A stretch of 64,000 bases of DNA from Diogma glabrata (lineage: Eukaryota; Arthropoda; Insecta; Diptera; Cylindrotomidae), in assembly GCA_963693315.1 (NCBI GenBank), contig OY856187.1, forward strand, positions 381,165,460 through 381,229,459, written 5' to 3'. A program made the position numbers and the translations under genes. The notes under the pieces are model-generated. The model ran no database searches, was not told where the DNA came from, and saw only the letters and a program-made list of their open reading frames with translations. This document shows positions 44,441-55,619 of the stretch, one piece after another. Position 1 is the first letter of the stretch. Every line of letters starts with the position of its first letter.

Positions 44441-44930
44441 TTTTTTTTCTTACTAATACTAACCTACTAGAATAGAGGCTATTACTAGGACGAATTATTT
44501 CTTTGTCTAATAAATCTCTAATTATAATATTAACCTCATCTTTCTCTTTTGTAGACAAACGTTTTGGAGTATGATATATCGGGATATCTTTCGTTAATTC
44601 TATTTGCATTTCGTGCAGTATAACCGGTTTATCTTCTTATCTTTACTTATAAATTTATTATATATTTCTCTGAAACCATTACTAATTAAAAAATCTTTCT
44701 TACTGTCATCATAATAAGGTCCGATATCAAGAAGTATACTTTTAATTTCATGATCTGAATAATCTATTGCTAGAATTTTGTTAAATAAACTAACAGTCCT
44801 CGATTCATCTGTGAGTAAGTCGGTCTTTTCAATAGATATCAATGACTTGGCGTTTTCCACGTTCATCAAACACCTTATTGATGTATCCTGCATAAATTCC
44901 CGTCCAAGAACACAATCGTAGTCCATTGTG
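44441..44930 (-). pseudogene. Gypsy protease end and reverse transcriptase start
   Basis: On the minus strand it begins with MDYDCVLGREFM, the conserved C-terminal motif of retropepsins (V/I-L-G-R). A linker follows, and after a shift near 44640 comes HEMQIELTKDIPIYHTPKRLSTKEKDEV, RDLLDKEIIRPSNSLYSSRLVLVRKK, the N-terminal block of gypsy reverse transcriptases. It is cut at 44441 by R4. Confidence 0.85.
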
Positions 44931-45059
44931 TAGTCCGAAACAACCAGAAATCTAATTGGAATATAAAAATCATTAATTTTGCAGTTTAAATTTAAGTTCC
45001 CTAATATACTTAGCTTGGAACCATTAATACCCGAATAACAAAAATCATTTGCGTTACTT

Positions 45060-45394
45060 AGTTAAACGTGTGAAAAAATAAACTAAATTTTAGAAAATTA
45101 ATTGGACTTCCAGTATCAAGTAGACATTCCATTTTCCGTTTCAGTTTGTCACATTCTATACTTATTTTAAATGTATTTACTCCATTTATTAAACTGATAT
45201 TTTCTTTACGAAAACAATTTTCGGCAGTGTGACCAACTTTTTGACATTTGGTACATTTTTGACGTTTAAACTCCTTAGGGCAATTTATAGATAAATGTCC
45301 ATACTCGTTGCAGTTGTAACATCTAATTGGATTAATTCTAGAATGAAACTTTGGACGAACATCAGTTTTTGTTTGAACTTCAGATTCAGTTATT
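45060..45394 (-). pseudogene. Gypsy gag zinc knuckles and protease active site
   Basis: On the minus strand there are two CCHC knuckles, CYNCNEYGHLSINC and CTKCQKVGHTAENC, which in gag bind the element's RNA. Then follows MECLLDTGSPINF, the retropepsin active site (Asp-Thr-Gly-Ser at 45107-45118). The frame stops at about 45062 and continues shifted towards 44930. Upstream it is cut by R2 copy B at 45395. Confidence 0.9.
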
Positions 45395-47692
45395 AGGGTT
45401 CCGTACTTTAAAAAAGTAAAAACGGTACCCTATTGGTGAGACTTCGGTGTCCGTCCGAATTTCTACATAATCAATTTGCTCACAAACTATAAGTGCTATC
45501 AACTTGAAATTTTCTACAGTTTTTAAACGTGTTTTTCCACGCCTACTGATAACAAAAAAATTCAAATATTTGTTTTAATCTATATTTTATGAACATAGAT
45601 AAGGAGATAGTAAAACAAAAGTTTTTTGTAAGGAATCGTGTTTGGTCTAGAAAAATCGAGAAAGTTCAAAATATTTCAAAAAAAAATTTCAATGATTTTT
45701 CGACTGCTTAGTTTTTTTGATATTGCCATAAACGGGTATTGTCTTTCCTGTCCCCCCCCTTTAACTTCGAACATTAGAAAAGAAAAAATTTAAAAAAATT
45801 CATGGTTATGGTCAATGTTGTAAAGATTGAATCAAAACTATAGCGGTCGGGTCATCATTTCAAATGTGATTCTGAGGGGGAATGCAATTTTGCAATTTTT
45901 AAAAGCGCAGTTTTTGAGTTATGTTAAAAAATGTGACAAAAATTTCCTGCCCCCCCCTCTTAACTTCGAACTTTACAAAAGAAAAAATTTGAAAAAATTC
46001 ATGGTTATGTAAAATGTTGTAAAGATTGAATGAAAACTATAGCGGTCAGCTCATCATTTCAAATGTTATCTTGAGGGGGTTGAGGGTGGAAATTTTGAAA
46101 AAAAAATATTTTTGACCAAGTCGATTGGGGTGTCATATGAAAGATTGATTTTTTTCTAGTCCAAAACAATTTTTTATGTATTTTTCAAAAGCGCAGTTTT
46201 TGAGTTATGTAAAAAAATGTGAAAAAAATTTCCTGTCCCCCCCCCTTAACTTCGAACATTACAAAAGAAAAAATTTGGAAAAATTCATGATTATGGGAAA
46301 TGTTGTAAAGATTGAATGAAAACTATAGTGGTTGGCTCATCATTTCTAATGTTATTTTGATGGGGTTGAGGGTGGAAGTTTTGAAAAAAAATTATTTTTG
46401 ACCTTGTTGAGTGGGGTATCATATGAAAGGTTGATTTTGTTCTAGTCCAAAACAATTTTTTATGTATTTTTCAAAAGCGCAGTTTTTGAGTTATGTTAAA
46501 AAATGTGAAAAAAAATTCCTGTCCTCCCCCTTAACTTCGAACATTACAAAAGAAAAATATTTGAAAATATTCATGGTTATGGGCAATGTTGTAAAGATTG
46601 AATGAAAACTATAGCGGTCGGATCATCATTTCAAATGTTATTTTGAGGGGGTTGAGAGTGGAAATTTTGACAAAAAATAATTTTTGACCCCCACTCGGCA
46701 TATGAAAGGTGAATTTTTTTCTAGTCCAAAACAATTTTTTTGTAGTTTTCGTTTTTTTCGGTTTTGATTCATTTGATTAAAATTCTAAAATTGTGTTTTG
46801 TGAAGGACTATTCACGTAAAATAATCGTAGAAGAGGATAAATTTTACTACGTTGTAGGAAATGTATATTATAGTAAATATTGAGTGAAACGAAGTAAAGA
46901 AATGAACAAACAAGATCAGATTAGATCAACACAGTTTAACAAGTCAGATGAACTAAACTTCAGGCGAAAGGCGTTAGGTTGAAAAATTATGCAATAACAT
47001 ACCAGATACCTGTTTGCTATTCGATAGATTATCATTTAATATGGTTGCATTGCAAATGTTCTCTGTGAAGTTGATCACTAATTACAAACATTTTTGAAAT
47101 TTTTGAACTATTGAACTACTGTTGAACTAGAAAATTGTTACAGTCAAGTTAATCGAGGTTGGGGATCTGTTCTTTTCGTTAAGTCTGATACAGTACCACC
47201 AGTGCAGAAAAATAGTAGCCACCATCACTTTGAGTTTAGCTCTGCTGGCAGTCATTGTGAATGTTCAACTAGCAGAAGTACAAATCCTGTTGGTATACTA
47301 TACCGATCTCCCCAATGTTCAGTAGACAAATCACTCGACTGTGTTAACAATGCACTCGTTGGAAATAATTTGACGACACTTTTTCTCCGTTTTTTTCCGT
47401 TGGTTTCAATAAAAATCCTCAAAACTGGCTCTCAAACTATTTTCTACAAAAAAATTTACAAAGAAAAATTCATGAACCAACAACAGTTGAGGCTACCACA
47501 ATTGATAATGTATTTTCCAATATAAATAATTTAGAAGCTGGCGTTATTGAAGCTTTCTTTAGCCACCATAAACAGCTTTGGGTAAGATTCAACCCAACTT
47601 GAAACTATACTTACAAAAACTGTTTTTTTCTCATATTATATACACGGAACCCTCAGCGAGCGAATTATATTCGCACTTGCCTGACTTTTTTT
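45395..47692 (+). mobile_element. Repeat element R2, copy B (2.3 kb), in gypsy gag
   Basis: The copy is nearly identical to copy A (18433-21050) at the start, the end and the endonuclease fragment, but with fewer ~287-bp units and one segment that copy A lacks (about 46635-46690). Gag homology stops at 45394 and resumes at 47693, so both borders are sharp to within the T run at the right end. No long duplication of gag bases is visible, so the insertion leaves a very short TSD or none. Confidence 0.85.
47202..47585 (+). pseudogene. Non-LTR endonuclease fragment in R2 copy B
   Basis: This is the same block as 20562-20945. Here the first frame is open from 47202 for 107 codons (HHHFEFSSAGSHCE...GILYRSPQCSVDKSL), without the TGA seen in copy A. 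The second block (TTIDNVFSNINN, FFSHHKQLW) is in another frame. No reverse transcriptase is attached. Confidence 0.65.
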
Positions 47693-48824
47693 GATATTGT
47701 GGAACTTCGGAATTGAATTTGAATCGCCCACTGTTGATTTTGTTTGTCTTTTCACTATTTCCTCGTACCATCTCAATTGTTTAAGCAATTCATTTGAGCT
47801 ATTAAAATTGGTTAATGCTAAAACTCTAACTATGTTTTGATCGGTGATACCTGCAATGATGTACTTCATAATCGCACTTTCACTGACGTTACCATTAGCA
47901 GCTACTTGTTGCATTTCGAAGAAAAGGCTGTCGTCCGTTTCATCTGATTCCTTCTTTCTCGATGAAAGTTTAAAATGAATATCAGACTCATCATAAAATG
48001 ACGAAAAGTTTATCTTGAGATCTGCTCTAAATCTGTCAAATGTTTGATATAAAATATTATGTTGCCCTGCAAACCATATCTTTGCAGCTCCTTTTAACCT
48101 CAGCGATGAATGGTTTGTAAATCATTCCACTCGCACATATTCTTCAGATAATGAATCCAAGCTAGCTATTGCTTTGCATCCATCGACTCTGATTGACCTG
48201 GATCAAATTCTGGTATTAACTCTTTAACATCTGTTGGATGGAGAAACTCTTGCACTTTATTCACTGTAAAATTGCTTCTTCCAGCCAAATTAATTTCTTT
48301 TTCTTTTTCGAAAATTTCTCGTTCTCTTTTAAGCAGTTCTTTTTCGCGCTCAATAAGATTCTGTTGTTGAATATTATATTTTATCTGATATTCCAAATAT
48401 GTGTTCTCTACCGTTTGGCGTGCTGGTGAACCATGAAAAATATTTAATTTTGGCGATGACGGTACACTTACATTTTTATTAATGTTCGGATCAATACATT
48501 AATATTGTACATGTGGCGTGTAATAAATATTTGGCATATCTGATACCTGCATTCCAAAGTTGGGAATGTTTTGTTGTCTGTTATTTATATCCGGCACTAA
48601 TTGTGAAAATTTCGGCATCAAATCACTTGATATTAACTGGTTTGGTTTGAATTAATATTTTACTGGTCCATGAAAGGATTATCATTCTGCATTAAATGAC
48701 TGCAGGTATCAGACAGTCCTTCGAATGGTGACGGTGTGTTAAAATCAATTCTCCGTGCCACATGGTTGTTGACATAACCTCGATTTTCCACATGGCTTTC
48801 AATTTCATTATTTGTATTTAGCAT
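47693..48824 (-). pseudogene. Gypsy gag, capsid part, broken
   Basis: The probable start is ATG at 48822-48824 with MLNTNNEIESHVENRGYV; a stop follows after 54 codons. Further on is a Glu/Lys/Arg-rich helix (LIEREKELLKREREIFEKEKE, about 48370-48300) likely to form a coiled coil. The capsid-like blocks LRLKGAAKIWFAGQHNI, FDRFRADLKINF, MQQVAANGNVSESAIMKYIIAGI and LKQLRWYEEIVKRQTKS follow. These are the usual gag elements of Ty3/gypsy. It is cut by R2 copy B at 47692. Confidence 0.8.
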
Positions 48825-48907
48825 TATTAAAAAATAATTAAATATTTACGTTTTCTATGGATAATTCGGCAGAAAACTCCTGAAACTGTATCCCACTTCT
48901 GAAAAAC

Positions 48908-49130
48908 TGTAGAGTCTTTTTTTTTAGATTATTGATAAAAGAATATCTTATTTTTACAACTTTTACTAAACAAGCTCTATTTTATTATATCTCTATATGC
49001 ACATTGTACAGTGTACATTAATTTATTATTTAGTAGTACCAACATAAAATATTAAAACAATATTGAAAGTATGTAGGTGACATCTATTATATAACATAAA
49101 AACTAAACATTTCAAATTTCATTACCTACA
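48908..49130 (-). repeat. 5' LTR of gypsy element, 223 bp
   Basis: On the minus strand it starts TGTAGGTAATG (49130) and ends ACTCTACA (48908), giving the short terminal inverted repeat TGTAG/CTACA. It is highly similar to the split 3' LTR (35402-35495 and 37753-37895). The sequence after it (GTTTTTCAGAAGTGGGATAC) should hold the primer-binding site, but I could not assign a tRNA. Confidence 0.9.
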
Positions 49131-49245
49131 GTGGTATTTTTTATTTTGTCCATACTACTTATATTCCAAGTTTCAGGAAAATAAAAAATGATCAAGTTCA
49201 AATTTCGACTTTTCACCTGCGTAGATCACGTTTTTCATCTTATAT
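49131..49245. repeat. R3 continuation on the far side of the gypsy element
   Basis: GTGGTATTTTTTATTTTGTC, TACTACTTATATTCCAAGTT and CACGTTTTTC follow the order of R3 after its AAATAAGTGG, which is at 35391-35401 on the other side of the gypsy insertion. Confidence 0.8.
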
Positions 49246-52200
49246 GATAAGATTTATTGTCTAAATATCCAACATTTGAAAAACCATAAAAGAAAACGTT
49301 GATCTAATTATAAAAAGCGTTTAATTCTTGAACGCATATTCTTGTGGGATCTAGATCTTAAAAGCTCTCTATGTGTTGGTGTGACAGTGAAACATTTTCT
49401 AATATGTTCAACTGCCCATTACACAACACTTTAACACTTCGTACTAAAACAAGCACTGCATTCATTTTTGAATATATTATCTTACAATATAATTTAATTT
49501 GAGGGTGCCATTTACCTAATCTGCACTTTGCTCTGAAATAGCTTGATCCGACACTGCGGGGAACTCTAACGTGGAATTTATAGAATTATATTTCGGTTAA
49601 TCACATTGAGATTGTGAATCATTACCTTTGTTTGGGTAGCATTTGATTAAGGTTAAGGATATAACCATCAATTTTATAACTTCGAATGAAAGCAGTTTTA
49701 AATTAAAGAAGAAAAATGTCGATTACAGACCATGATCTAGTTTTGAGAAAAACACAATTCTTAAAAGAAGTTCAATCCTAGTTTTTCATCACTCCAAAAT
49801 TGAAATCACATTACTGGTAATATTGAATTAATCACATAAAACTTGTTTCACATAAAATTAATTTTATAATTTTCCAATGTCAAATTGCAATAGATATGTT
49901 GAACTTTTTAGAATTTCAAACACCGTTTGCATTCTTTTTTTTTCCTACAATTAGGGAGGGAAACAAATAAATAATGAATCGACAATGTGAGTTAAGATGT
50001 TTGTTATTTTATTATCTAGGCTAAATTTTATTTTTTATTAAAAAAAATAAAGCTTACAGTTAAACTTATTTTATATATTAATAAATTTAATAAAATCAAT
50101 TCTATTTTCGTATCAGTTTTGAAATAAATCCTACTGCAATTGGAAACCTATTTCAAATAAATTAATTACTCTTTTGTATTATTTTTATTCAATTTTTTTT
50201 TATTAAATAACAAGAATAACATATACTGTAGAGTTTCCAAATTCATCTTGTTTTGTTTTTCTACTTTAAGAGAGAAAGACCAATCTCGTCGATCTCAGAC
50301 AGACCTAGGCATTGAATGTAGATCAGCACTCTCTAATTAAACAATCGATAAAACTCATATAAGTATGTAAATGTTTATTATTCATTTGATGCCGACAATC
50401 AACTAATATTTTTAAAGCTTCAATTTAATTCGGTTGTTAAACAATTTAAAGTATTTTTATTAGTTTTCTTCCATCAAATTTCTTTCTTTTACTTAAGAAA
50501 TCAAAAAGAAAACAAAACAACATTTAAACTTTATGTGTACACAAAATTTTATTCTTCTATTTATTTCACTTTCATTACCTTAACATCTGTCGTTATATCA
50601 TTTTGCTCTTTACTTTACGTTACATAGTTTTCCAAAAAATAAAATAAAAATAGTAATAGAAATGGAATGAAACCAAAAGAAATAAAACAATCGTAAAAGC
50701 TTAAGGGGAGAAAAAGAAAAACATTCAAGTTCACTCTCTATTTGAATAACAATTTTCAATTCACTCGAATTGCGCACATGCAAACTCGAAAATTAAATTT
50801 TGAGTTATGTGCTAATTGATTGAATTTAAAACCCCCGAAAGGAGTAGGAAAGCTTTTTGTGTTTCTTTAGTTGTAATCGGTGTGTCGGTCGAATAAGCTG
50901 GCTTTTGTCTGCCTCTTTTTTTATAAAAGTTTTTAAGAAAAATATTTAAATTATTTTAGAAATAAAAAGTTTGATTAATTTGATGAATTTATTTGCTTGT
51001 TGTGAACTGTGTACAATTTAAAGTGAAAGAAAATATTGTGTGTTAGTGTAAAGTTATTTTGAATAATTATTAGGTAAAAGGGATTGTTAACAGAAAATAT
51101 TTTTCAAAGTAAAAGGTAGGTTTTTTTTTTATGTTCTGATAAAAGTTTTTCCGGTGCAAATTGTTGTTGTTTTAGACTTTATGCTATTTTACAGCATTGT
51201 TCTTGCGCAGAACCAGATGAAAATTGAAATGAAATGCATTTTTCGAAAATAAATTTTCATATTTAAATTATCGTTCCGTAATTGATGCTTTTCGATTTAA
51301 CCACGTTGAGAAAATTTATTCCATTTTCAATACAAAACTTTTTGGTGATTGATTTTAAAATTTTATAGAGGTGAAGTTCTGACAATTTTTGAATCCTACA
51401 TATTATCGAAATTATACTCGGTTTGTAAAATCATAGTGATATGCATTCACATAATTTCTATACATTCATGTATTTGGTCATATTATGTATGCAAAGAGTT
51501 TCTCAATTTCACTCTTAATTTTTTTTTATTTTAATAACATTTTTATTTTTGTTTATCGGAAATGGTAAAGGTATTTTTTTCTTTAAATTATTAGCTGAAA
51601 ATGCCGTTGGCATTTATTTTTTTTTGATTCAAAATTTAAAAAAGAATTGACGATCATTAGAAGTAAATACTTCACTTGGAGAGTATTTCGAAAAATAATA
51701 TGACGGATGTTATTTAGTTTTGTAACTTTAATTTCGCGTTACGATTCGTTGTACACTAAAAATTGTATTTGAAAAAAAAAAATATTTCTATGAGCATCTC
51801 ATTTTACTTATAGACATAATAATTAAGGTGTTTTTTTGGAACATGACTTTTAACTTTTAACAATAAACAAAAATTTTTATAGTGAAATTATTGGTTAGAT
51901 ATATGTCAAAAGTGAATTTGTTTTCATTGTGTCCACCAGATATAGATAGTTTGAAAGGGCTTAGTAATTTCTGAATGATATGGTTAAAAACAAACTGTTT
52001 ATTACTTAGATACGCAAAAGAGTTTTTAATCTTAACTTAAAATTAATGACTAAACATTTTTAAATTTTATATTTGTTTTTGTTTAGCTTGTTGTACAATA
52101 ATTAATAAAATCCAATTGTTTAGTGGTTTTTTTGTAAATTAATTTGTAAATTAATTGGTGCTGAAACCTCTTCAGTCATTGTAAGAATCTACGTTTTAAT

Positions 52201-52477
52201 TTGGTGATTTCAAGTGTAAATAAAACCTTGATTATTTGAATTGTCTTATTATTAGTATGATTTTCCAATTAATTATTTATCGGAACAAAGACTTATTGTT
52301 AAAATTCGAAAGTATTGAAAGATGTTCTAAAATAGGTTAATATTTTTCAATATCGAAAAAAACAGTTTTGTAAAGAACCAAAAGTCTTGAATGTTTTTCC
52401 AGAAATCTTCAATTTGTAAATACCTCAATCCGAATATGTAACGTCTGAAAACATGCTAAATACTATCATCCTATACA
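49246..52477. other. AT-rich stretch, no recognised gene
   Basis: No domain-bearing frame is visible. One weak point: TATAAAAG at 50922-50929 is followed 190 bp later by AAAG|GTAGGT, which could be a promoter with a non-coding first exon of a host gene continuing outside recognition. This is not supported by any coding exon, so I do not call it as a promoter. Bases 50260-50340 are less AT-rich but show nothing recognisable. Confidence 0.45.
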
Positions 52478-53080
52478 GGTCCGTAGAGAGAAAAACGGGG
52501 CCCGGTGGGGAAATGAAATACGGCGGGCCCTCTTTATCGTGCTGGCTGATGAATACTTCATAGCCAAGGTTTAGGCTGTTATCGTTGGCTGAATAGAATT
52601 CATCTGCCAGCACCCCAAAGTTATCACCTTGGCTCACTCTCATTATTTTCACTGCTATTGCCAGTGGTATATGTGATATCTCACGTGAATTCGTATGTCC
52701 AAAGCGAATTTTGTGAGTTGTTCTTACTTTTTTTATAACAATTGAGCTTTCAACGCTTTGGTTGATACAAAAACATCTATAATGTCAACGAAAATGAACT
52801 GCCTCGCTAATTTTGATTCTTAGTACAGAATCGCAAGACATGCTCTTGAAAGAAATAGGATCTGTCGAAATTTTTGATTCGTGATAATACTCTAAAGGAA
52901 CGTTCGGCAATGGCGCTGAAAAAATAGTATCAATATTTTCAATAGCAATTGCATTCAATAAATCTAGAGCGAAAGATTTTCTTCGAAGTGTTCCGCATAT
53001 ACGTGTTTGAGGTAAATTACCTCATTTGCCAACTCTTTTGAAATATCTGCCTTGTATATACAAGGCAAATATTCCAGAAG
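52478..53080 (-). pseudogene. hAT transposase C-terminal remnant with element end
   Basis: On the minus strand, in broken frames: LDLLNAIAIENIDTIFSA, AIAERSFRVLSRIKNFDRSY, FQEHVLRFC, then VDIIDVFVSTKALKAQ. This is the dimerisation region at the C-terminus of hAT transposases (the 'SAERSFS..LK.IKN.LRS' block and the 'DIID.FA..KARR' tail). Downstream, CAGGTCCGTAGAGAG at 52478 looks like a hAT terminal inverted repeat (starting CAGG) with a GGGGCCCGG cluster next to it. The 75-codon frame at 52425-52652 lies in the 3' region and has no domain. The rest of the transposase was not found. Confidence 0.65.
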
Positions 53081-53098
53081 AGTTGGCAAATGAGGTAA
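53017..53098. repeat. 82-bp near-perfect hairpin
   Basis: TTACCTCATTTGCCAACTCT (53017) pairs with AGAGTTGGCAAATGAGGTAA (ending 53098). The arms are about 41-42 nt with 3-4 mismatches and almost no loop (centre TATATA). The left arm is part of the hAT coding remnant, so the hairpin is an inverted duplication of coding DNA. Confidence 0.85.
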
Positions 53099-54327
53099 TT
53101 GCAACGATGTACATGCAGTTATTATTCCCTCCTCTTTCCTTCGAATTTAAACATTACGCTTGGTATTATTAAATCTGCAATAGCTTATATCGTGTTTCTT
53201 TTGAATTCTGTTTCTTGGTCTAAATGCGGATGTTTTCAGGATCTTCGTTTCCATTTCCAAAAACGGTTCTGAACCGTTTTATTTTTGTACTTATTGACTA
53301 AGAAGAAGAAATATTTAAACCATTTGTCACCATTTACTTTCCTTCAAGATGACCAGATTTTAAGTCATATTGATGGCATTAATCTTCAGGTAAATTTAAT
53401 CATGTACTTTTTCAATTCCGTTGATGTCTTGTAATGAAGCGCTTTCTTCGTTGACGGATCAACGAATAGGCATAGCAGGTCGCGTAACTGGATGAGGTTA
53501 TTTATTTGCTCCTAACTAGCGACAGCATTGGGATCGAGGTGTAATTCCTGCTACTCCAGCACAAATGTACGCGAAATTCATGATATATCCGAAAATGAGA
53601 AAATAACAAGTGAAAAAACTGAGACTCTGGCAACCTCCTAGGCGGAAGAACCACGATCAGCACTCCAACCCCACATTCACTTGAACATTCACACGCGCTC
53701 GCATCTCATTTGCTCACACATCCTCAATCACATACACACACACCCACACACACCTATGCACACAATCACCCATATCTACATCCATACCCATACGTTTAAC
53801 ATTTCCAAAACATTCATCCTCACTTCCACTTTATCATCTCACCACTTAGAGATTTCATTGTTATACATTATATGCTAAAAAAAAAATAATGGCGGTACTG
53901 GATGGTGCAATTTCAAATCAACCTTACGATTAACCAATTTTAAATTGACTTGACATTTAAGATGAAAAAGTTCCAGTCAGCGATGGAATTATCTATTCAA
54001 TCATTATCTTTAATTAGTCAAATTTCATGTTCAAACCCCTGAAAAAAAAAATGGTAACTAATATTGTAAATTTTCAAACAAAAGAAAATTTAGAAAACGA
54101 GATATCATTTATTTGTTCTATTGCAAATTGTTATTACTTTCCGCTTCTGCAGTTATCTGCGCAACGTCAACAGTCTCAACATTAGTTAATAACCACATTC
54201 TAACTTCAAATTAAATTATAATACCAGAATCCACAAGTAACGGTAGATCTTGGTTTGATGTGATGGAAATAATCGAAAAAGCAAATAAGTTTGACTTCCA
54301 AAATAAAATAAAATGTAGGTGGTCTTA
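53099..54327. other. Stretch with simple repeats, no recognised gene
   Basis: The stretch contains a 21-bp palindrome AAAACGGTTCTGAACCGTTTT (53260-53280), a CA-rich block (about 53690-53800, with runs of CACACACACC) and otherwise non-coding sequence. The 65-codon frame at 53681-53878 is translated CA repeat. Confidence 0.55.
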
Positions 54328-55619
54328 ACAGGTCGTTCAATAAGTCCGTAGGATAAGTAAGAAAAAAACAACATTTTGACAAAACTCGATTTTTTTATTC
54401 AACATAGTTGCCTTCGAGGGCGATACAGCGAGTATAGCGATTTTCCAACTTTTCTATACCACTTTTATAGTACGATTTCTCTTTCTCGTCAAAATAGGCC
54501 TCAGTTTCAGCGATTACTTCATCATTGGACTTAAATTTCTTTCCAGCAAGCATTCTCTTGAGATCTGAAAACAGGAAAAAGTCGCTGGGGGCTAAATCTG
54601 GAGAATATGGTGGGTGGGTAAGCAAATCAAAGCCCAATTCATTCAATTTTGCCATCGTTTTCATCGATCTGTGACACGGTGCATTATCTTGGTGAAACAA
54701 CATTTTTTTCTTTTGCAAATGTGGCCGTTTCTTTGCGATTTCAGCCTTCAATCGATCCAAAAGTTCACAGTAATACTCGCTGTTGATGGTGGTTCCTTTT
54801 TGGAGATAGTCGATGAATATTATTCCGTTCGTATCCCAAAATACAGACGCCATCACCTTACCGGCCGACTGTTGCGTCTTTGCTCGCCTTGGATTCGGTT
54901 CGTCGACTGCTGTCCACTCAGCTGACTGTCTTTTGGATTCTGGTGTGTAATTGTGAAGCCATGTCTCATCCATTGTCACATATCTACGATAGAATTCCCT
55001 TTTATGGCGGTTTAACAGTGCCAAAGACTCCGCCGAAGCATCGATTCGTTGTTGTTTTTGGTCGGCTGTGAGCTCACGCGGCACCCAATTCGCACAGAGC
55101 TTTCGCATAGCCAAATGTTCATGAAAAATGGTAAAAACACTACCATCTGCTACCTTTACAATGTCAGCTATTTCGTGCACCTTCAATTTGCGATCGTTCA
55201 TAACCAATTTGTGGATTTTTTTTATGTTTTCTGGAATAACAGCCTCATTTGGGCGTCCACTGCGCTCTGCATCTTTTGTGCTGATACGACCACATTTAAA
55301 TTCAGCCATCCACTTCTCTACCATTTGTTTCGATGGAGCAGAGTTTGGATAATGTTTATCAAGCCATTGTTTGGTTTCCACTGTATTTTTTTTCATCAAA
55401 AAGCAATGCTTTATTAAAATTCGAATTTCACTTTTTTCCATTTTTTTTCAAAAACAAAAGTTGCTTCACACAAAATGCTATAACTCACGAATAAATAGTC
55501 AGATTGCTGTCAAATTTATACACGTATCGTTTGAAGGTTAGTACTAAATAAAAATCATATGGAAAAAATTCTAGTAACGCCATCTATGTGTCATCCTACG
55601 GACTTATTGAATGACCTTA
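54328..55619 (-). mobile_element. Full-length mariner (irritans type), 1292 bp
   Basis: The ends ACAGGTCGTTCAATAAGTCC (54328) and TAAGGTCATTCAATAAGTCC (complement, 55619) agree except at three positions within the first 20. They continue with GTAGGA in both, a TIR of about 26-27 bp. TA flanks both sides (54326-54327; 55620-55621), the fixed duplication of this superfamily. One uninterrupted transposase gene fills the element. Length, TIR size and gene position are those of a complete mariner. Confidence 0.95.
54395..55441 (-). CDS. mariner transposase, intact frame
   Basis: The 348 codons run from ATG at 55439-55441 to the stop at 54395, the full usual length. The enzyme binds the TIRs as a dimer, excises the element and inserts it at TA. 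The N-terminal half has two helix-turn-helix segments, including SGRPNEAV around residues 61-68 (the GRPR-like hook). The WVPREL linker motif is at 119-124. The catalytic triad is D,D(34)D: Asp158 in VTMDETW, Asp252 in HQDNAPCH and Asp287 in YSPDLAPSDFF. It ends ALEGNYVE. All blocks agree with the irritans subfamily (Himar-like). No stop or frameshift is visible, so the protein could be functional; the mismatched TIR ends may lower activity. Neighbouring genes are unrelated. Confidence 0.95.
   Translation of the reverse strand: MEKSEIRILIKHCFLMKKNTVETKQWLDKHYPNSAPSKQMVEKWMAEFKCGRISTKDAERSGRPNEAVIPENIKKIHKLVMNDRKLKVHEIADIVKVADGSVFTIFHEHLAMRKLCANWVPRELTADQKQQRIDASAESLALLNRHKREFYRRYVTMDETWLHNYTPESKRQSAEWTAVDEPNPRRAKTQQSAGKVMASVFWDTNGIIFIDYLQKGTTINSEYYCELLDRLKAEIAKKRPHLQKKKMLFHQDNAPCHRSMKTMAKLNELGFDLLTHPPYSPDLAPSDFFLFSDLKRMLAGKKFKSNDEVIAETEAYFDEKEKSYYKSGIEKLENRYTRCIALEGNYVE

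Larger units (their letters stand above)
35402..49130 (-). mobile_element. Ty3/gypsy LTR retrotransposon with four nested insertions
   Basis: The outer ends are TGTAGAGTC (35402) and CCTACA (49130), both bounded by GTGG (35398-35401; 49131-49134), a 4-bp duplication as expected for this integrase class. An R3 copy at 32845-32880 shows the unbroken target (AAATAAGTGGTATTTTTTAT). On the minus strand the order is 5' LTR, gag with two zinc knuckles, protease, reverse transcriptase, RNase H, integrase with a GPY module, 3' LTR: the Ty3/gypsy order. The insertions are 35496-37744, 39949-41868, 42194-44440 and 45395-47692. Without them the element is about 5 kb. The frames carry stops and shifts, so it is dead. 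Confidence 0.9.

Noticed and set aside
50922..51116. TATAAAAG followed by a possible splice donor, as for a host gene's first exon
   Set aside because: No initiator, no coding exon and no supporting context; such matches are frequent in AT-rich DNA.
53681..53878. His/Thr/Ile-rich frame
   Set aside because: Translated CA-rich simple repeat.
54614..55417. Plus-strand frames of up to 122 codons
   Set aside because: They are antisense to the mariner transposase, which explains the whole interval.
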